From the NCBI GenBank assembly GCA_030581615.1, contig JAKTTT010000022.1, positions 124,001 to 188,000 on the forward strand: a stretch of DNA of 64,000 nucleotides, written 5' to 3'. Source of the DNA: Alloascoidea africana. Taxonomy: Eukaryota > Ascomycota > Alloascoideomycetes > Alloascoideales > Alloascoideaceae. The notes below the pieces were generated by a model that saw nothing but the letters and a program-made list of their open reading frames with translations, was not told the origin of the DNA and did no database searches. Every line of letters begins with the position of its first letter. The stretch's first letter is position 1. Below, piece after piece: positions 51,770 to 60,612 of this stretch. A program made the position numbers and the translations under genes.

Positions 51770-52666
51770 GTTTCTTTTTAGCTTTTATTTTTGCTCTAAT
51801 CATCTTTACCTCAATCTGAGGATAGTAAATTTTTGAATAATGAGGGCTTTACGCATTTGTCCTGATAAATACTTTGATCGGTCAGCTCCACCGTTCCATA
51901 ATATGTTGACACTCAAGGGAACAATAGTAAACCACTCAAAGTAGCTGAGCCAATTGATATAGTGAACTTGAATATGGAAATGCAATTTCCTATACGAATC
52001 TCTAGACCACTGGGCGGATCTATTTTGAAAGAGTTCGTCTCTCATTGGAACTTTAAGATAGCTGCTCCTGATGAACTAATAATCTGGAAAGACAATTGTA
52101 TATGAGCACAAATGAGGGAAGGAGGGGTGGGTCTAACAATTGATGTCAGAATGATGTAGGAGAAACTCAATTTCAATCTCCAATAGTTAAATAGATCAAG
52201 GTTCTCTTGAGCAGTTATACGTTATCCCTTCAAAGAGCGTTATTAACACATGGTTTCTAAATGATAGAGAAGTTACACAGATGCCTCTATAAGCTTTGTA
52301 ACCGAAGGCACTTTGCTCACGCTCATCTCTTATTTCACCAACAATCCAATACATTTGCAAATCATCTCTAATCAGATTAGTTCAACACAACCATTGATGT
52401 TACCCTGCTTTTTCGTGGATTGGCAGCCCTAACAATATCACGTGCACAAGAAAAGTTGAGCTTCATAGTTTTACCCATTTAGGAAACTGAGTGGGACTGA
52501 GATTACTGTATTAGGCGATGATTTGTGAAAGACATATCAAACACCCATTCAAGTTTCTATACTTTCAGCACCTGTAATTCAATACAGTTTCTTGATTCAA
52601 GGAATAGTCTGCTTCTAATCTAGCTTAAATCGTGATTATTCTAATCAACAATCTCAACAAGAAAAC
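51770..52666. other. Gap between tRNA-Ser and RPP1, with the RPP1 promoter
   Basis: About 900 bp. The first 570 bases hold nothing recognisable. The last 240 bases contain the composite site at 52425-52444 and an A/C-rich leader before the RPP1 ATG. Confidence 0.45.
52425..52444. promoter_or_regulatory. Composite Tbf1-like plus Cbf1-like site, RPP1 promoter
   Basis: The bases read AGCCCTAACAATATCACGTG, 223-242 bp upstream of the RPP1 ATG. It has the same boxes and spacing as the site at 12521-12540 upstream of RPS11; only the three bases after AGCCCTA differ. AGCCCTAA is a full Tbf1 consensus and TCACGTG a Cbf1 core. Relative to the gene, its orientation is opposite to that at RPS11. Confidence 0.7.
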
Positions 52667-53066
52667 ATGTCTGCCGAAAATATTGAGTCCTCTTTGGCCT
52701 ATGCCTCTCTTATTTTGACCGATGCTGATGTCGAGGTCACCTCCGAGAAATTGCAAGCCTTGACCAAGGCCGCCAATGTTCACATTGACAGCGTATGGAT
52801 TAACAAGATTATAATGTTGTATTACCACATTTATTAATGATTCTGTGTTTTTTTAGATTTGGGCTGATATTTTCGCCAAGGCTTTGGAAGGCAAGAACCT
52901 CAAAGACCTCCTTTTCAACATCTCTGGTGGCCCAGCTGTTGCTGCCCCAGGTGCAGGTGCCGCCGGCGCTGCTGGTGACGATGCCGCTGCCGCTGCTGAA
53001 GAGGAAGCCGAGGAGTCTGAGAAGGAAGAGTCTGATGACGATATGGGATTCGGACTGTTCGACTAA
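52667..53066 (+). CDS. RPP1: 60S acidic ribosomal protein P1
   Basis: A 111-residue stalk protein of the large ribosomal subunit that, with P2 and P0, recruits elongation factors. Exons are 52667-52792 (42 codons, [20 protein letters not shown] ... NVHIDS) and 52857-53066 ([20 protein letters not shown] ...). The 64-nt intron starts GTATGG, a weak donor, and ends TTTTAG. The joined protein has the helical dimer domain, the Ala/Gly hinge ([20 protein letters not shown]) and the invariant tail [30 protein letters not shown] marks P1 rather than P2. Confidence 0.97.
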
Positions 53067-53611
53067 GAAGGATGTTCAGCTGTGGAAGGATGATTGTGAT
53101 TAGGCATAATATACACTCAAACGGTCTATTAATTGTTTGCAATTGAAAACAAGAGAGAGCATTCAAGCAGTAACTGAATATACAATATGGCACAAAGCTA
53201 TTGATATAGTTCTATTGTTATGAGTTTATGTGTATTTTATTCTTACCCACAAATCAATGTAGTAGTAATGTAACATCCCAAGTAGTAAATGGGTTTACTC
53301 TCAAAAGACAGGAAATTCTTTTGTACCCCAAATGCTTGGTATTTTGCTACCAAACCTATTTACTTATGGCACTGTGTGCTGGAGAGAGCCATGGGACTTG
53401 GCGGTGGTGGAGGTTTTGCGAAAATAAGCGCGTCACCCTCTCTTGAACCAGCACGCGTCCTACACCTGAGTGCTCTAATCTACAAGACTATCATCCTTTC
53501 ATATATATAGTCGATTTGGCATTACAATAATAATCCATCATTGTACTCGGCCGCACGATCATCATTTATTGGAAACAATTGATACAGGAATTCGAAAGTA
53601 AACCCAAATTT
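53067..53611. other. Intergenic region with a TATA-like element
   Basis: 545 bp. TATATATA at 53503-53510 lies about 102-109 bp before the next ATG at 53612. The downstream frame is open 11 codons above its ATG without another ATG. No gene. Confidence 0.4.
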
Positions 53612-54814
53612 ATGATGCTCGCTAAAGTACCAAATGAATTCACCTCACTCAGGATATCCCCAACCTACAATGGCCCATCTGATACTAAAGCTTTGCTTGA
53701 ATCAAAGACGACAAATGGCACAGCTTCTAAAGAGCTTGAAGCTCCTGATGATGCTACTTTAGCACCTTCCACCGATTCTTCTATTTTACATGACAGCATA
53801 GAAAAGGAATCATTTGAAGCATCTACCATGGTTGACACGAGCGAAAGTCTGGAAGAGAAGTCAAGCATGTTTGATTCGGATAATGAGAGCCTATCAAGGA
53901 AACAAAGTGACCACAATCCGCGACCCAGAGCGTATTCACCTGTCGCCTCTATAAAGCCTCAATTTTCAAGTATTTTAAAAGGTTCAAACTCCATGTCGAT
54001 CTCAAATGAAAGAAGCTCGTCCCATATGCTCTTGTCTACAGTTTCTGAAATCCTGAGCAAGCTTTCAAATCGTAAAACTGATTCTAACCATACACAGACG
54101 GACAAGTTAGAGACAGAATGGACCAATCTTAAAGATGAAGAGATCCGGAACCTTGATATCGAGTCTCTTAAAAAGAAGGTTATGGAGGCCAGTAATGTAA
54201 TCACTAATTTGGAATGTAGTCTTGGAAACAGCAAGAAAATTGCATCGCGTTTACAACTACAAAGCAAGCTCCTATCAATACAAGCACATGAGACACTACA
54301 GAGATATGAAGTTGAGCATAACCTTGTAAAGAGGGAATCAGAACAACTACGGTTACGAGGTTACAAGGAATCTTCCGTGATCGGCACAGATGGTGCAACA
54401 AATATAATTACACAGGCAAGGCAACAAGAGAAAGAAAATACAATGGTTTTAAAGCAAGACTTGAAAACGATAAACTCAAAATTAAAGGTGTGTCATTCTA
54501 CTCTTAAAGAGAAACGCATTGAAATCACACATCTGAAGCAAGAGTTGTTGAAAGCAAAGACTGCTAGTAAGGCAACATCAGACTATTCAGAAGATATACG
54601 GAAACGAAACAGAGTTGAGAAAAGTACGCGTTTCGAAAATGGTAACGATGATCGAAACATGTTGGAGACGCTGGGCATATTGGCAAACGAGTTTTTAGGA
54701 GACGATTCACGACGCAACTCTCAAGATCTTTCGCAACCGATTGATGCTTTCGATGCCAAAATGAGCTTCAAGAAACGACGAATAATACCAGCGGCTGCAA
54801 TCAAGGAATTCTAA
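53612..54814 (+). CDS. Ser-rich coiled-coil protein, unrecognised
   Basis: A 400-residue soluble protein. Residues 1-170 are disordered and Ser/Thr/Asp-rich (for example STDSSILHDSIEKESFEAST). Residues 180-330 form a predicted coiled coil (LDIESLKKKVMEASNVITNL, NSKLKVCHSTLKEKRIEITH). A short helical motif follows, METLGILANEFLGDD-like (LETLGILANEFL), then a basic end SFKKRRIIPAAAIKEF that could be a nuclear localisation signal. The layout recalls fungal nuclear coiled-coil proteins such as the Fkh1 partner Fdo1, but I cannot claim that match. I take the first ATG; Met2 (MM) is equally possible. Convergent with the next gene, 95 bp apart. Confidence 0.75.
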   Translation: MMLAKVPNEFTSLRISPTYNGPSDTKALLESKTTNGTASKELEAPDDATLAPSTDSSILHDSIEKESFEASTMVDTSESLEEKSSMFDSDNESLSRKQSDHNPRPRAYSPVASIKPQFSSILKGSNSMSISNERSSSHMLLSTVSEILSKLSNRKTDSNHTQTDKLETEWTNLKDEEIRNLDIESLKKKVMEASNVITNLECSLGNSKKIASRLQLQSKLLSIQAHETLQRYEVEHNLVKRESEQLRLRGYKESSVIGTDGATNIITQARQQEKENTMVLKQDLKTINSKLKVCHSTLKEKRIEITHLKQELLKAKTASKATSDYSEDIRKRNRVEKSTRFENGNDDRNMLETLGILANEFLGDDSRRNSQDLSQPIDAFDAKMSFKKRRIIPAAAIKEF

Positions 54815-54909
54815 ATACTTGTATAATTGTAGGTTTAATGCGATTCTTTACGTATACTCTATCCAAACACTCAGGCTCATATTCAGAGATACTACTTTTT
54901 TTCATGCTT

Positions 54910-55668
54910 TTACTCAAGAATAGGCAAATCAGAGCCCTTAGCCTTCTTTTTCAGGCCTGCCAACTTGTCGTATTCACCACTCAAGATTCTCTCAACAATT
55001 AGTGCATCTCGCTTCTTCAACTCTTCAGGTGACAGCTTAGATTCGTCAATAGAACCTGGCGCCTCGCTAAACTTCTCATTCGCACGTACGCGCAATTCTT
55101 CCATTGCCCATTCTCCGATTTCGTTATGATCTTTGAATAGACCAACACCCAGCAACAAGAGCATAGCCGGAACATAACCAAAGTACATGATCTTTTCCCA
55201 TCCTTCGCTCTGTCCTTCACGCACAATTCTCCAAGAGATCTGACCGGTCTTAGGGTCTTCGTAAGGAACTTTATCAAGTATAGCTTTTCCGCTATCGACG
55301 TAGTCTTTCAAGTCGGTCATATTGTCTAACAAGAGGGCATGCTGCTCTTCGGATAATTTAAAGTAGTCTATAATCGAAAACCTCTTTTGTTTTCCCAGAA
55401 TGCTGAGAGCAGCCACTTCCTGTAATTCGCCATCGCTGGGGACTCTAGGTGTTCCATCGGGATTCTGGTATATTCTTCCTACTCCTGGTAGACTGTCCAA
55501 CCTTTGCCGGATATCTTTCTCCAACGTCTCAGAAAAGATCGAGAAGCCTGGCGATGGTGCGATCTTGACCGAGGCACTGCTGTTTATCTTTGCGCTCTGT
55601 GTGAACGCACGACTCAGAGAGCCCGGTCCTAACCTCAAAAGCTTTAGCGATTGATTGGGTCGAAACAT
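54910..55668 (-). CDS. Mitochondrial single-span membrane protein, possibly complex I ESSS/NDUFB11-like
   Basis: A 252-residue protein. The N-terminus (MFRPNQSLKLLRLGPGSLSR) is basic and amphipathic, typical of a mitochondrial presequence. A soluble segment of about 140 residues follows. One membrane span lies near residues 165-180 (YVPAMLLLLGVGLF) within GWEKIMYFGYVPAMLLLLGV and GLFKDHNEIGEWAMEELRVR. The pattern W-E-x-I-x-Y-x-G before the span and D...I-x-x-W-A-x-E-E after it resembles fungal ESSS, a complex I accessory subunit, as I remember it. If right, this yeast keeps complex I. The large N-terminal domain is not typical, so the call is tentative; mitochondrial location is more secure. 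Confidence 0.6.
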   Translation of the reverse strand: MFRPNQSLKLLRLGPGSLSRAFTQSAKINSSASVKIAPSPGFSIFSETLEKDIRQRLDSLPGVGRIYQNPDGTPRVPSDGELQEVAALSILGKQKRFSIIDYFKLSEEQHALLLDNMTDLKDYVDSGKAILDKVPYEDPKTGQISWRIVREGQSEGWEKIMYFGYVPAMLLLLGVGLFKDHNEIGEWAMEELRVRANEKFSEAPGSIDESKLSPEELKKRDALIVERILSGEYDKLAGLKKKAKGSDLPILE

Positions 55669-55870
55669 GGTGCAAAACAGCCTTTGAGACGATATGGAAA
55701 GAGTCTATGAGCGAGATGCCAGTAAGAAGAAAATCGAGCGCGATCATTGGGCGAGCATAACCGCACAGCCGTTAGCCCAGATATGTACTTACACCCATAC
55801 ACCCTCCATCTGATGGCAGTAGGCAAAAGTCATTTATCGTCTCTGAAGCAAACATTCACAGTACAACAAC

Positions 55871-56407
55871 ATGGATCAGAATGATGGCGGCAAACGGATA
55901 CATAAATTCACAGCTGGCTCGAATGAAATTCGGGCGCGCGAGAAACGGCTGAATCTTACTGAAGATTTGAACAAAACAATGATTGTAGCGCCAGGCTCAT
56001 CTGTTGGGATACGAGGCAAAGGAGCAGGTTTCTACTGTGAAATATGCAATTTAACTTTTAAGGACAGTTTACAATGGGTGGACCATTTGAATAGTAAGCA
56101 ACACTTGTATGCCATGGGGCTAACAGATGTTCAAAGACGATCAACGTTAGAGGAAGTAAAACAGAGGTTAGAGTTTCTGGTAAAACAGCGGGATCGGGAA
56201 AATGAAAAACTGTCTTATGATGTTGTCAAACGAATTGATGAGAGACGGAAGTTTCTTGCCGAACAGGAGCGATTAAGAAAAGAGCATAAATTGGAGAAGA
56301 AACGGAAAAGCAAACAGAATAAAAGACTGAAAGTGGACGATAAGCCAGAGAATAGTATACATGCAATGATGGGGTTTTCTGGGTTTGGCACAACCAAACT
56401 CAGTTGA
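55871..56407 (+). CDS. SNU23: U4/U6.U5 tri-snRNP component Snu23 (ZMAT2)
   Basis: A 178-residue nuclear splicing factor of the pre-catalytic B complex. The matrin-type C2H2 zinc finger is GFYCEICNLTFKDSLQWVDH with Cys56, Cys59, His72 and His78 (LNSKQH). The flanking helix LEEVKQRLEFLVKQR and the basic stretch KLEKKRKSKQNKRLKVDD follow. The extreme C-terminus MMGFSGFGTTK is the conserved Snu23/ZMAT2 ending. Length sits between yeast Snu23 (194) and human ZMAT2 (199). The ATG follows an A/C-rich leader (CAGTACAACAAC). It lies head-to-head with the mitochondrial gene, 202 bp between starts. Confidence 0.96.
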   Translation: MDQNDGGKRIHKFTAGSNEIRAREKRLNLTEDLNKTMIVAPGSSVGIRGKGAGFYCEICNLTFKDSLQWVDHLNSKQHLYAMGLTDVQRRSTLEEVKQRLEFLVKQRDRENEKLSYDVVKRIDERRKFLAEQERLRKEHKLEKKRKSKQNKRLKVDDKPENSIHAMMGFSGFGTTKLS

Positions 56408-56745
56408 CATGATCCACCATGGTCATTTTAGCATTTTGGGAACGATTAACGGATTTATTGTTCAACACTTGTGTATAGGTATCGATGGGTTTCAAAGGAG
56501 CATTGCTTTGTACTGAATCCTATTTAATTGTATGATTAGCCGGATTTAATACCCCATGTCATTAATTTAACCAAGCATCAGGATTCAACAGGTGTACTTT
56601 GGGATTTATGAAGAGATTGGCAACTTTGAAAGAGACTAGTAATTATATCACTATGTAGAGGGCTCTAGTAGTAAAGCACGCATTTCTATGTACAGAAGAG
56701 GTTTTGGACCCTTACACTTTTATGACGGTCAAGATTAGCCACTGG
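56408..56745. other. Convergent 3' flanks
   Basis: 338 bp between the stops of SNU23 and the Ura6-like gene. AT-rich; no element seen. Confidence 0.4.
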
Positions 56746-57687
56746 TTATTTTTTCTCTAATCCCAATCTAGTCTTCAACACCTCTTGAATGCTGTGGTAA
56801 GTAGAATCAATATCTTTACTTGCATCAATTCTGGCGACTTTGCCCACGGCGTTAAAATAATGAATGCATGAGCTGTTGATACTATTTTCTAGGTCCAATC
56901 TTCTTGATACAATCTCATTTGATATTCCAGGGGAGTCTTTCAACAATCTTTCAGCCAATACATCGGTAGGACAATCCAAATGCAAAACCAGAGAGGACAC
57001 TGCGATATCTTCTTCGAATTTAAAAGTTTGATCAAGCTTTTTGGGGAATCCGTCAATTATGAACTTGGTGCATCCTGAGTTGTAATGCTTTCTCATTTCT
57101 GGTTCAAGAAGTTCTACAGAAGCATCGTTGGAAGCAAACACTTTTGAGTCTATAAGTTTTCTGTACTTTGAATTCGGATCTTTAGCCTCTCGCTGCACCA
57201 TATCCGGAAATGAAATATGAGCGAAACCGTAATCTTTTGCTATTCTATCACATTGTGTTTTTTTGCCCGACTGAGTCCCACCTATGACAAAGATGACTGA
57301 TACTGTTCCCTCAGGAAAAGCCAACTTCTTTCGTTTGAGTGGATCACTGTTTGAATCCCACCGTTCTTCGATAGTAACTGATGTCGATGGGGGTGCTTTC
57401 TTGTCTAGATTATTTGATGCTAGAGCAAATAAACCACTAATAACAACAGCTGCCAAGAAAAAATATCGTATAGGAGGAACATCATCAGCTTGCCTTCGTG
57501 GGGGTTTTGGTTTAGTGGAGGCCTGTCGTAGTTGAAAGCTCTTGAAGGTATTATTCGTAACTCGGGGCATGGCAAAGTTAGAATGAAATGAAGACAGAGG
57601 TCGCGTCCCTAGCCACCGAGGAGAAATCAGCGAGGCATTACACAGCTTTCTTCCAAGGCTTCTTGACAAGGAGAGTGTATTAAACAT
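56746..57687 (-). CDS. Divergent Ura6-like nucleoside monophosphate kinase with mitochondrial membrane anchor
   Basis: A 313-residue protein. Residues 1-70 are rich in R, S and L with few acids (mitochondrial presequence), followed by one span near 74-91 (RYFFLAAVVISGLFALAS). The rest aligns with UMP/CMP kinase Ura6 (SVIFVIGG..., KFIIDGFPKKLDQTFKFE, LVLHLDCPTDVLAERLLKDS). The P-loop reads GGTQSGKKT (136-144) where active enzymes have GGPGAGKGT, and the lid region GISNEIVSRRL lacks the Arg-x-Asp-Asp of GR.DDN. Activity is therefore doubtful. Many fungi have Ura6 with a mitochondrial-type N-terminus, so the fusion itself is not unique. It may be a membrane-bound pseudokinase or a diverged paralogue. 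Confidence 0.85.
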   Translation of the reverse strand: MFNTLSLSRSLGRKLCNASLISPRWLGTRPLSSFHSNFAMPRVTNNTFKSFQLRQASTKPKPPRRQADDVPPIRYFFLAAVVISGLFALASNNLDKKAPPSTSVTIEERWDSNSDPLKRKKLAFPEGTVSVIFVIGGTQSGKKTQCDRIAKDYGFAHISFPDMVQREAKDPNSKYRKLIDSKVFASNDASVELLEPEMRKHYNSGCTKFIIDGFPKKLDQTFKFEEDIAVSSLVLHLDCPTDVLAERLLKDSPGISNEIVSRRLDLENSINSSCIHYFNAVGKVARIDASKDIDSTYHSIQEVLKTRLGLEKK

Positions 57688-57902
57688 GGAGAATACTTGA
57701 ATGTATCTATTGGAGGAGGCACCCTATCAACGGTGTAACACCATGGTACGCGACATACCGAGAGTATATTTCAGACCTTCAGCTTCAGAATGAGATCATG
57801 CTCTTTAGTTCTTGGGTTTCTCTGTGCTCTTTTCAACAACATGGCCTTTAGATTTCTTTCTACAGAAATAGATATTTGTGGTTGAAAATGCTAGTAGAGC
57901 AT

Positions 57903-58502
57903 GTCACGGTGGTGCTCAAGCTACGGGCACTTGCCTGTAACCAAACCCTCGATTACATAGTCACTTTCTTTTAAAAAGCTCTTTCTTTTGATAGATAATG
58001 TTGCAATCCAATTCCATGGGAATAGCAATAATCATTCTAATAACATTCAGGCTGATCTTGACAAGATATGTATGTGCAGATTAGCAGGGGGATCAGTCAA
58101 CCCTGTTTGGAGACTAATGTTCAATTAGAGAATATTGAGAGTGAAACTGCAATTCGAATAGAATATAGATTGAACAATAAGTATCTAATTGTGCAAAACG
58201 TTATTAACAGCGTTCAAGATCTAACGAATATTATCAATGAATATTTCCTAAAGATTAGCATAGTAATTCCACTATCTTGGGATTCAGAAAGTTTACATGA
58301 GTTAGATTTACTTGTTGATAATTCTACAATTAGATATTATGCAACTGTTGGCCCAAGACAGCAGCATAGAACCCAAGAATTCGACAATGTAGGTCTAATT
58401 GAATTGTGAAAGTATCCGTCAAAAGTAAGAAATAAAAGAGAGTGAGTATGTGATCGAGTGTTGGTTACAGGTAAGTGCCCGTAGTTTGAGCACCACCATG
58501 AC
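57903..58502. mobile_element. 600-bp element with terminal inverted repeats
   Basis: The outer 41 bp (57903-57943 and 58462-58502) are inverted copies with 3 mismatches, all transitions. The core reads GGTGGTGCTCAA then CTACGGGCACTT. Similarity continues inward another 30 bp at about 80% (CTCGATTACATAGTCACTTT versus CTCGATCACATACTCACTCT). No clear target duplication is seen. It encloses the small ORF at 58068-58409. Family not recognised; probably a non-autonomous DNA transposon. Confidence 0.75.
58068..58409 (+). CDS. Small ORF inside the TIR element, function unknown
   Basis: 113 codons from an ATG, filling most of the space between the terminal repeats. The product (MYVQISRGISQPCLETNVQL ... 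IVIPLSWDSESLHELDLLVD) has no signal, span or motif I know. AT-rich codon use and no distinct promoter. It could be a chance frame or the remnant of a longer transposase. Confidence 0.35.
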   Translation: MYVQISRGISQPCLETNVQLENIESETAIRIEYRLNNKYLIVQNVINSVQDLTNIINEYFLKISIVIPLSWDSESLHELDLLVDNSTIRYYATVGPRQQHRTQEFDNVGLIEL

Positions 58503-59814
58503 AAAAAGCCCTCTAGTCCAGAGAGTTGTGTGGAAAAGATACTCCCTTTCACAACGAGGAGCATCTCATCTTAGGAAACCTTGAACGGCGACAATGGATG
58601 TACGACAAAAGCATATTTTTGAGGGGTTTTGGGCTACAGATCAAACAGAATGAATCACTTCAATTCGTTTCTAGTTAAGGTCTCAATTGGATTTCCTGGT
58701 TCAATCAAAAATAAACAGGGAAGCGATTTTGGGGCAGACTTGATTATTTTGCAATTACATTGGAAAATAGGAAGGCAGCGCTATTGAGAGTTTCTTTTAG
58801 CCCTGGTGAGATGAATTGAAAAGATGGAGTAGGCTTTGTTGAGGCAAAAAATAAAAAATGCTTTTGGGTACGCAGAGCGGAGCTGGATTTCCAAAGCACA
58901 AACGCAAAACGAGAGAAAAAAACCAGACATTTTGACATTTTGGAACAATTAGTTACTTTCGACACGGCGCTACAAGCAGAAAAGAATGAATAATTATTCA
59001 AGATCAAATTGGAAGCTTTCAAGGCTATAGCGGGGATTTAAAATTTTTAAATGTGTGTGTATCACCTTTGTGTTTTTAAAGTGCTACCTATCTATCAACA
59101 AAGAATCCAAAGACTTTTCTATAAGCATGTAGCGAGCGAGAAATGGCCTTATAAATATCAAAAACAGATGAGAAATGGCATGAAAAGGCAAAGTAACTTG
59201 AACTTCAAGAAAGAAAAATGTGCAGGACTAGTTGCAAAAAGTAGGAACCTGTAGATAATAAACACATACCATATTGTGTAATCCATGAAGTAAGGTCGTT
59301 TAGCTACAAGACAGCCAGAGCGCTTACAAAACAAAATTTGGCAAAGTTTATTTAAATGTCAAAGAAACAAGAAAGTAGTTTGAATTCCATCTTCGGGGCC
59401 CCGAGTGTTGTCTCTAAAGAGTTTTCTTGTTCCTTGGTTATGTTCAGCAATGCGATTTGACGCAAGAAAAGAACCAGATGTTGCCCTCTCCAAGGAAAGT
59501 TCAACATATCTTTCAAACCTGGAGCTATTTCCATGAAAAAAAAAAGATATTTCCCAAAATAAAAAAGATGTAATTAATGCATCAATGCAAGAACAAAAAC
59601 AAAAGAACTGAGGACTGGAAAGAAAGGCTGGTTTGATTTAAAGTTTTCATGCCCCCACAATTTATTAAACCTTCCAAATCTGAAGTTAAAACACTTAACA
59701 ATGAACTCGGAGAAGTCAAAAAAAAAAAAAAGACAGGGGGACACTTCTCTTCTTGTTCTATACTTTTTACTCTGGAACTATTTTGTAAATATCTGAACAG
59801 GCTAGCATCTTGAA
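58503..59814. other. Intergenic region, no gene supported
   Basis: About 1.3 kb between the TIR element and the orphan acidic gene. Short frames near 58744-59022 and 59051-59254 lack motifs, and the first also lacks an ATG. Poly(A) run of 13 at 59720-59732. Confidence 0.4.
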
Positions 59815-60612
59815 ATGTTCAAACAAACCATTAATTCCAATAAAGAGTCTCCCTTGGGCCAAGTTACAGAGGTGTTCATAGGAATCGATCCAACGCTTGA
59901 GGATTACGAAGACAACGACACTGGGCTAACCAATGAGTTAAGTTTGCCACCGTCCTCTACGACAATGATTGATTCATTACCGAACGTTGAACAAGTCCCA
60001 TCACACGGTTCATCGAGTTATTCCTCGGATTTCAGGCTCAGCTCGATCTCTTTTAGTCATCTCAGTACGGACAGTTCTCTGGTAGGACTTTACGATGTTG
60101 ATGACACGAGTAGCGACTACGGAAATGATAATGAGGGTGTAAATGATATTCAAGAACAAAACATGGAACTGACTGGTAACTATGGAGAAAACGCTCCGAT
60201 CGAGCTGAATGAGTACAGAAGGATGGAAGAATTCCACTATGAGGAGAGCAGCCTCAGGTTAACCAATCAAGCCAGTATCTCGAGCATTTACTCCGTTTCC
60301 TCCGTAGGGACGGAATCAGACACTTTAGTCCGGGACTCCCTAAATAAGTTTGACAGATGGGTAGTATCCACACGAGATCAACCCATGACAAGCAACAATA
60401 CCGAAATGGTTTACGAGATGCAACACGTAGAGAACCGGCCTCCCGGTTACTTTTACAAGAAAGGGGTTTGCCAGCGTCTGCGTGAAAAGATAAGAGCCAT
60501 TTGGGAGAGAGTTCGGCCTCATACACAAAGGAACGAAAACACAAACTCCGGAAAGCCGAAAAAGGCAAAACATCAAAAAATCAAAAGTGTGAACTCATTT
60601 ACCTGTTTTTAA
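59815..60612 (+). CDS. Orphan acidic, Ser-rich protein with basic C-terminus (second)
   Basis: Not recognised; 265 residues, soluble. The first 130 residues are acidic and Ser-rich (IDPTLEDYEDNDTG, SSYSSDFRLSSISFSHLSTD). The middle has ASISSIYSVSSVGTESDTLV, similar to SSIYSSISFES in the product at 47624-48559. The last 70 residues are basic (CQRLREKIRAIWERVRPHTQ, KPKKAKHQKIKS) and end in CF. Size, order of charge and the SSIYS motif suggest the two are distant relatives or at least the same kind of fast-evolving protein. Clean ATG and a single long frame support a gene. Confidence 0.65.
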   Translation: MFKQTINSNKESPLGQVTEVFIGIDPTLEDYEDNDTGLTNELSLPPSSTTMIDSLPNVEQVPSHGSSSYSSDFRLSSISFSHLSTDSSLVGLYDVDDTSSDYGNDNEGVNDIQEQNMELTGNYGENAPIELNEYRRMEEFHYEESSLRLTNQASISSIYSVSSVGTESDTLVRDSLNKFDRWVVSTRDQPMTSNNTEMVYEMQHVENRPPGYFYKKGVCQRLREKIRAIWERVRPHTQRNENTNSGKPKKAKHQKIKSVNSFTCF

